A stretch of 30,046 nt of DNA from Gelatoporia subvermispora B (Eukaryota > Basidiomycota > Agaricomycetes > Polyporales > Gelatoporiaceae). Shown here piece after piece: positions 28,603-30,046 of the stretch; the stretch's first letter is position 1, and each line of letters opens with the position of its first letter. The notes beneath the pieces were generated by a model, which saw only the letters and a program-made list of their open reading frames with translations, was not told the DNA's origin and made no database searches. The position numbers and the translations under genes are program-made. The DNA lies in contig KB445793.1 in the NCBI GenBank assembly GCA_000320605.2, positions 289,653 through 319,698 of the forward strand, in the 5' to 3' direction.

Positions 28603-29874
28603 CTAGTCATAAAAGCCTTTACTCTGCATACCTTTGCTCCATATCTTTACCTCGAATTCGATCCCGCGCTTTTTGCACATTCCTTCTAGACTTGTGTAAG
28701 GGGCCATATCGGAATGGTTCCATCGGAGGTAAATTGCGACAGATTCCAGACGACATTCACCCCGCCCAGCTCGTGAGATGAGCTTCTTCAACGCCTTGAA
28801 TGGGAACTGAGGAATTGAGTAGTCGTGATCGAGACTAAGCCGGCGGACATGCAACGGGAGGTTGTTCAGGAGCGCCGAGGAATACGTTCCGGGGCCAACA
28901 TGCAGGTCCTCCAATGATGGGAGAATATGGGCAATGGAATCAAGGTACGGCCTTCGCGGGACATGGATTGACCGTATTGATAAGCGTCGGATGTGGTGGG
29001 CATGCCTCTCGAGTGCACCGAAGAACTCTGGTATCTGTTCACGGATTGGGTGTCTGCAATTCACGAAGAGTTCGAAGTCCTCCAATTGGGGCCCCAGCAC
29101 CGCAAGGACGCGAAGGACGAAGATCGAATAGTTGTAGAGGGACATGTGGAGATGTGTAAGCTTGGAAGGGACCGAGATGGACTGGATCTCGTCCACGGGA
29201 AATGACGCCCATAATCGGAGACTCTCGAGATGTGGGAGCGCAAAACAAGTCTTCACGTGGTCGCAGTTGTGGATGAACCTGGTTCTGCATACCAGGTGGC
29301 GAACGTTGCGGATGAAAGGGGCACTAAGGATGGATGTAGCAAGATTATCCTCATCCTCATCACCCAGCTGCTTGATACAGAAGGTGTGTACAGTATTCGT
29401 CGGAAGTAGCTGAAGCCAGTCAACATCCGCACGTTCAGGGAGTCCAACGCATATTGAGATAGAGCGAACTAACGGTAGAAGACATGGGGTTCCACGCATC
29501 GTCCTGGCCAGAAGGGTGGCATTATCGAGATCCGTGTCAAAATAGATCTGCGCGTACAGAGTTACTCGAGCAGCCAGAGCCCAGTCACGACAGACTGATG
29601 CAGCGGCAGCGAGGTCTGACGCAGAGAGATGTTGCATAACACAATCAAGAATATCCAGGTTCCACCGTTGCACAGGAGGAGGAATTCTAATGTTGTAAGA
29701 ATCGTCCTCTTTGCGTGGTTCGGACGCCAACACCTCAGACCCGTCGTGTAGAATGTGTCGAATCCAACGGCACAGGTGCAGCACCCATGTCGTTAATGAG
29801 AGAATAAACCAGCAGTTTGGAATTAGGTACGCAATGCATCTCTTCGATGATGACGGACTAGATGATGGCCCCAC
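28603..29874 (-). CDS. F-box protein (subfamily 2), paralogue with unresolved start exon
   Basis: The frame encodes about 423 residues closely matching the gene at 24329-25600, with the hydrophobic N-terminal segment (NCWFILSLTTWVLHLC), an F-box (RWNLDILDCVMQHLSASDL, then VCRDWALAARVTLYAQI) and leucine-rich C-terminal repeats (LPHLESLRLW, LPSLEDLHVGPGTYS). The frame begins with GTG at 29874 and meets a stop six codons upstream, with no in-frame ATG between, so an upstream exon is likely. One candidate is an exon with ATG at 30029 joined through an intron of about 60 nt ending in TTTATAG; it is in frame but unproven. The ATG of the paralogue has no equivalent here. The function is a presumed SCF adaptor. 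The gene may extend to the right edge of the window. Confidence 0.82.
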   Translation of the reverse strand: MGPSSSPSSSKRCIAYLIPNCWFILSLTTWVLHLCRWIRHILHDGSEVLASEPRKEDDSYNIRIPPPVQRWNLDILDCVMQHLSASDLAAAASVCRDWALAARVTLYAQIYFDTDLDNATLLARTMRGTPCLLPLVRSISICVGLPERADVDWLQLLPTNTVHTFCIKQLGDEDEDNLATSILSAPFIRNVRHLVCRTRFIHNCDHVKTCFALPHLESLRLWASFPVDEIQSISVPSKLTHLHMSLYNYSIFVLRVLAVLGPQLEDFELFVNCRHPIREQIPEFFGALERHAHHIRRLSIRSIHVPRRPYLDSIAHILPSLEDLHVGPGTYSSALLNNLPLHVRRLSLDHDYSIPQFPFKALKKLISRAGRGECRLESVAIYLRWNHSDMAPYTSLEGMCKKRGIEFEVKIWSKGMQSKGFYD

Positions 29875-30046
29875 TTCAAGTGTAGACGACTATAAACGAA
29901 GAATCATTGTAGAAGTGCGCAATCGTCCCATGAGCATGCCATGTCTACTGAACGTGATGGACAACTGACCATAACTGGGAGCGATAGCAAGTGAGTTGCG
30001 GTGGCAATGTCCATCTGGAAAAACCTCATTTCTAGAGGCAACTAAC

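Overview
The window looks like nuclear DNA of a basidiomycete fungus, most likely an Agaricomycete of Polyporales type. The evidence is short introns (mostly 50-76 nt) with GTRNGT-type donors and CTNAC-type branch points, expanded F-box families, a fungal Nca2 protein, a fungal amidoligase and a decayed Helitron. No rRNA, tRNA, CRISPR array or bacterial-style operon was seen. All assignments come from reading the sequence and from family knowledge; no search was run.

Left part (1-15.65 kb). A partial minus-strand gene runs off the left edge. It is followed by an intact five-exon nca2 gene (940-3564, minus), which encodes a mitochondrial membrane protein. A block of about 2.1 kb holding the first three nca2 exons and the promoter-side flank is repeated in direct orientation at 13524-15644. 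The second copy ends inside intron 3, so it lacks exons 4-5, and readthrough gives it an unrelated tail. Between the copies lie 9.8 kb without any recognised gene, but not without structure. On the minus strand at 4.05-6.1 kb is an array of homologous exon-intron cassettes whose spliced frame stays open. Next comes a three-exon minus-strand frame (7545-8349). On the plus strand, CCAAT and TATA boxes and a pyrimidine-rich leader precede a set of very small exons (10044-10784), including a possible stop-containing cassette exon and duplicated exon units.

Right part (15.65-30.05 kb). This is an F-box cluster. Two plus-strand F-box genes (15771-17248 and about 21021-22298) form one subfamily. Three minus-strand loci form another, with a hydrophobic N-terminal segment: a pseudogene with two in-frame nonsense codons (22700-23923), an intact gene (24329-25600) and a close paralogue (28603-29874) whose start lies in an unresolved upstream exon. 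A Helitron remnant (17538 to about 18.94 kb, perhaps reaching 19.7 kb) sits between the plus-strand genes. It joins the N-terminal zinc-finger-like part directly to the helicase C-terminus. A four-exon amidoligase gene (26149-27535) lies between the two intact minus-strand F-box paralogues.

How they work together. F-box proteins are substrate adaptors of SCF ubiquitin ligases, and this type of cluster grows by duplication and decays by point mutation; both are visible here. The amidoligase is an ATP-dependent COOH-NH2 ligase-fold protein of unknown substrate. Nothing shows that it acts with the F-box proteins beyond its position. The most unusual parts are the repeated exon cassettes and the spliced mini-exon locus in the segment between the nca2 copies.
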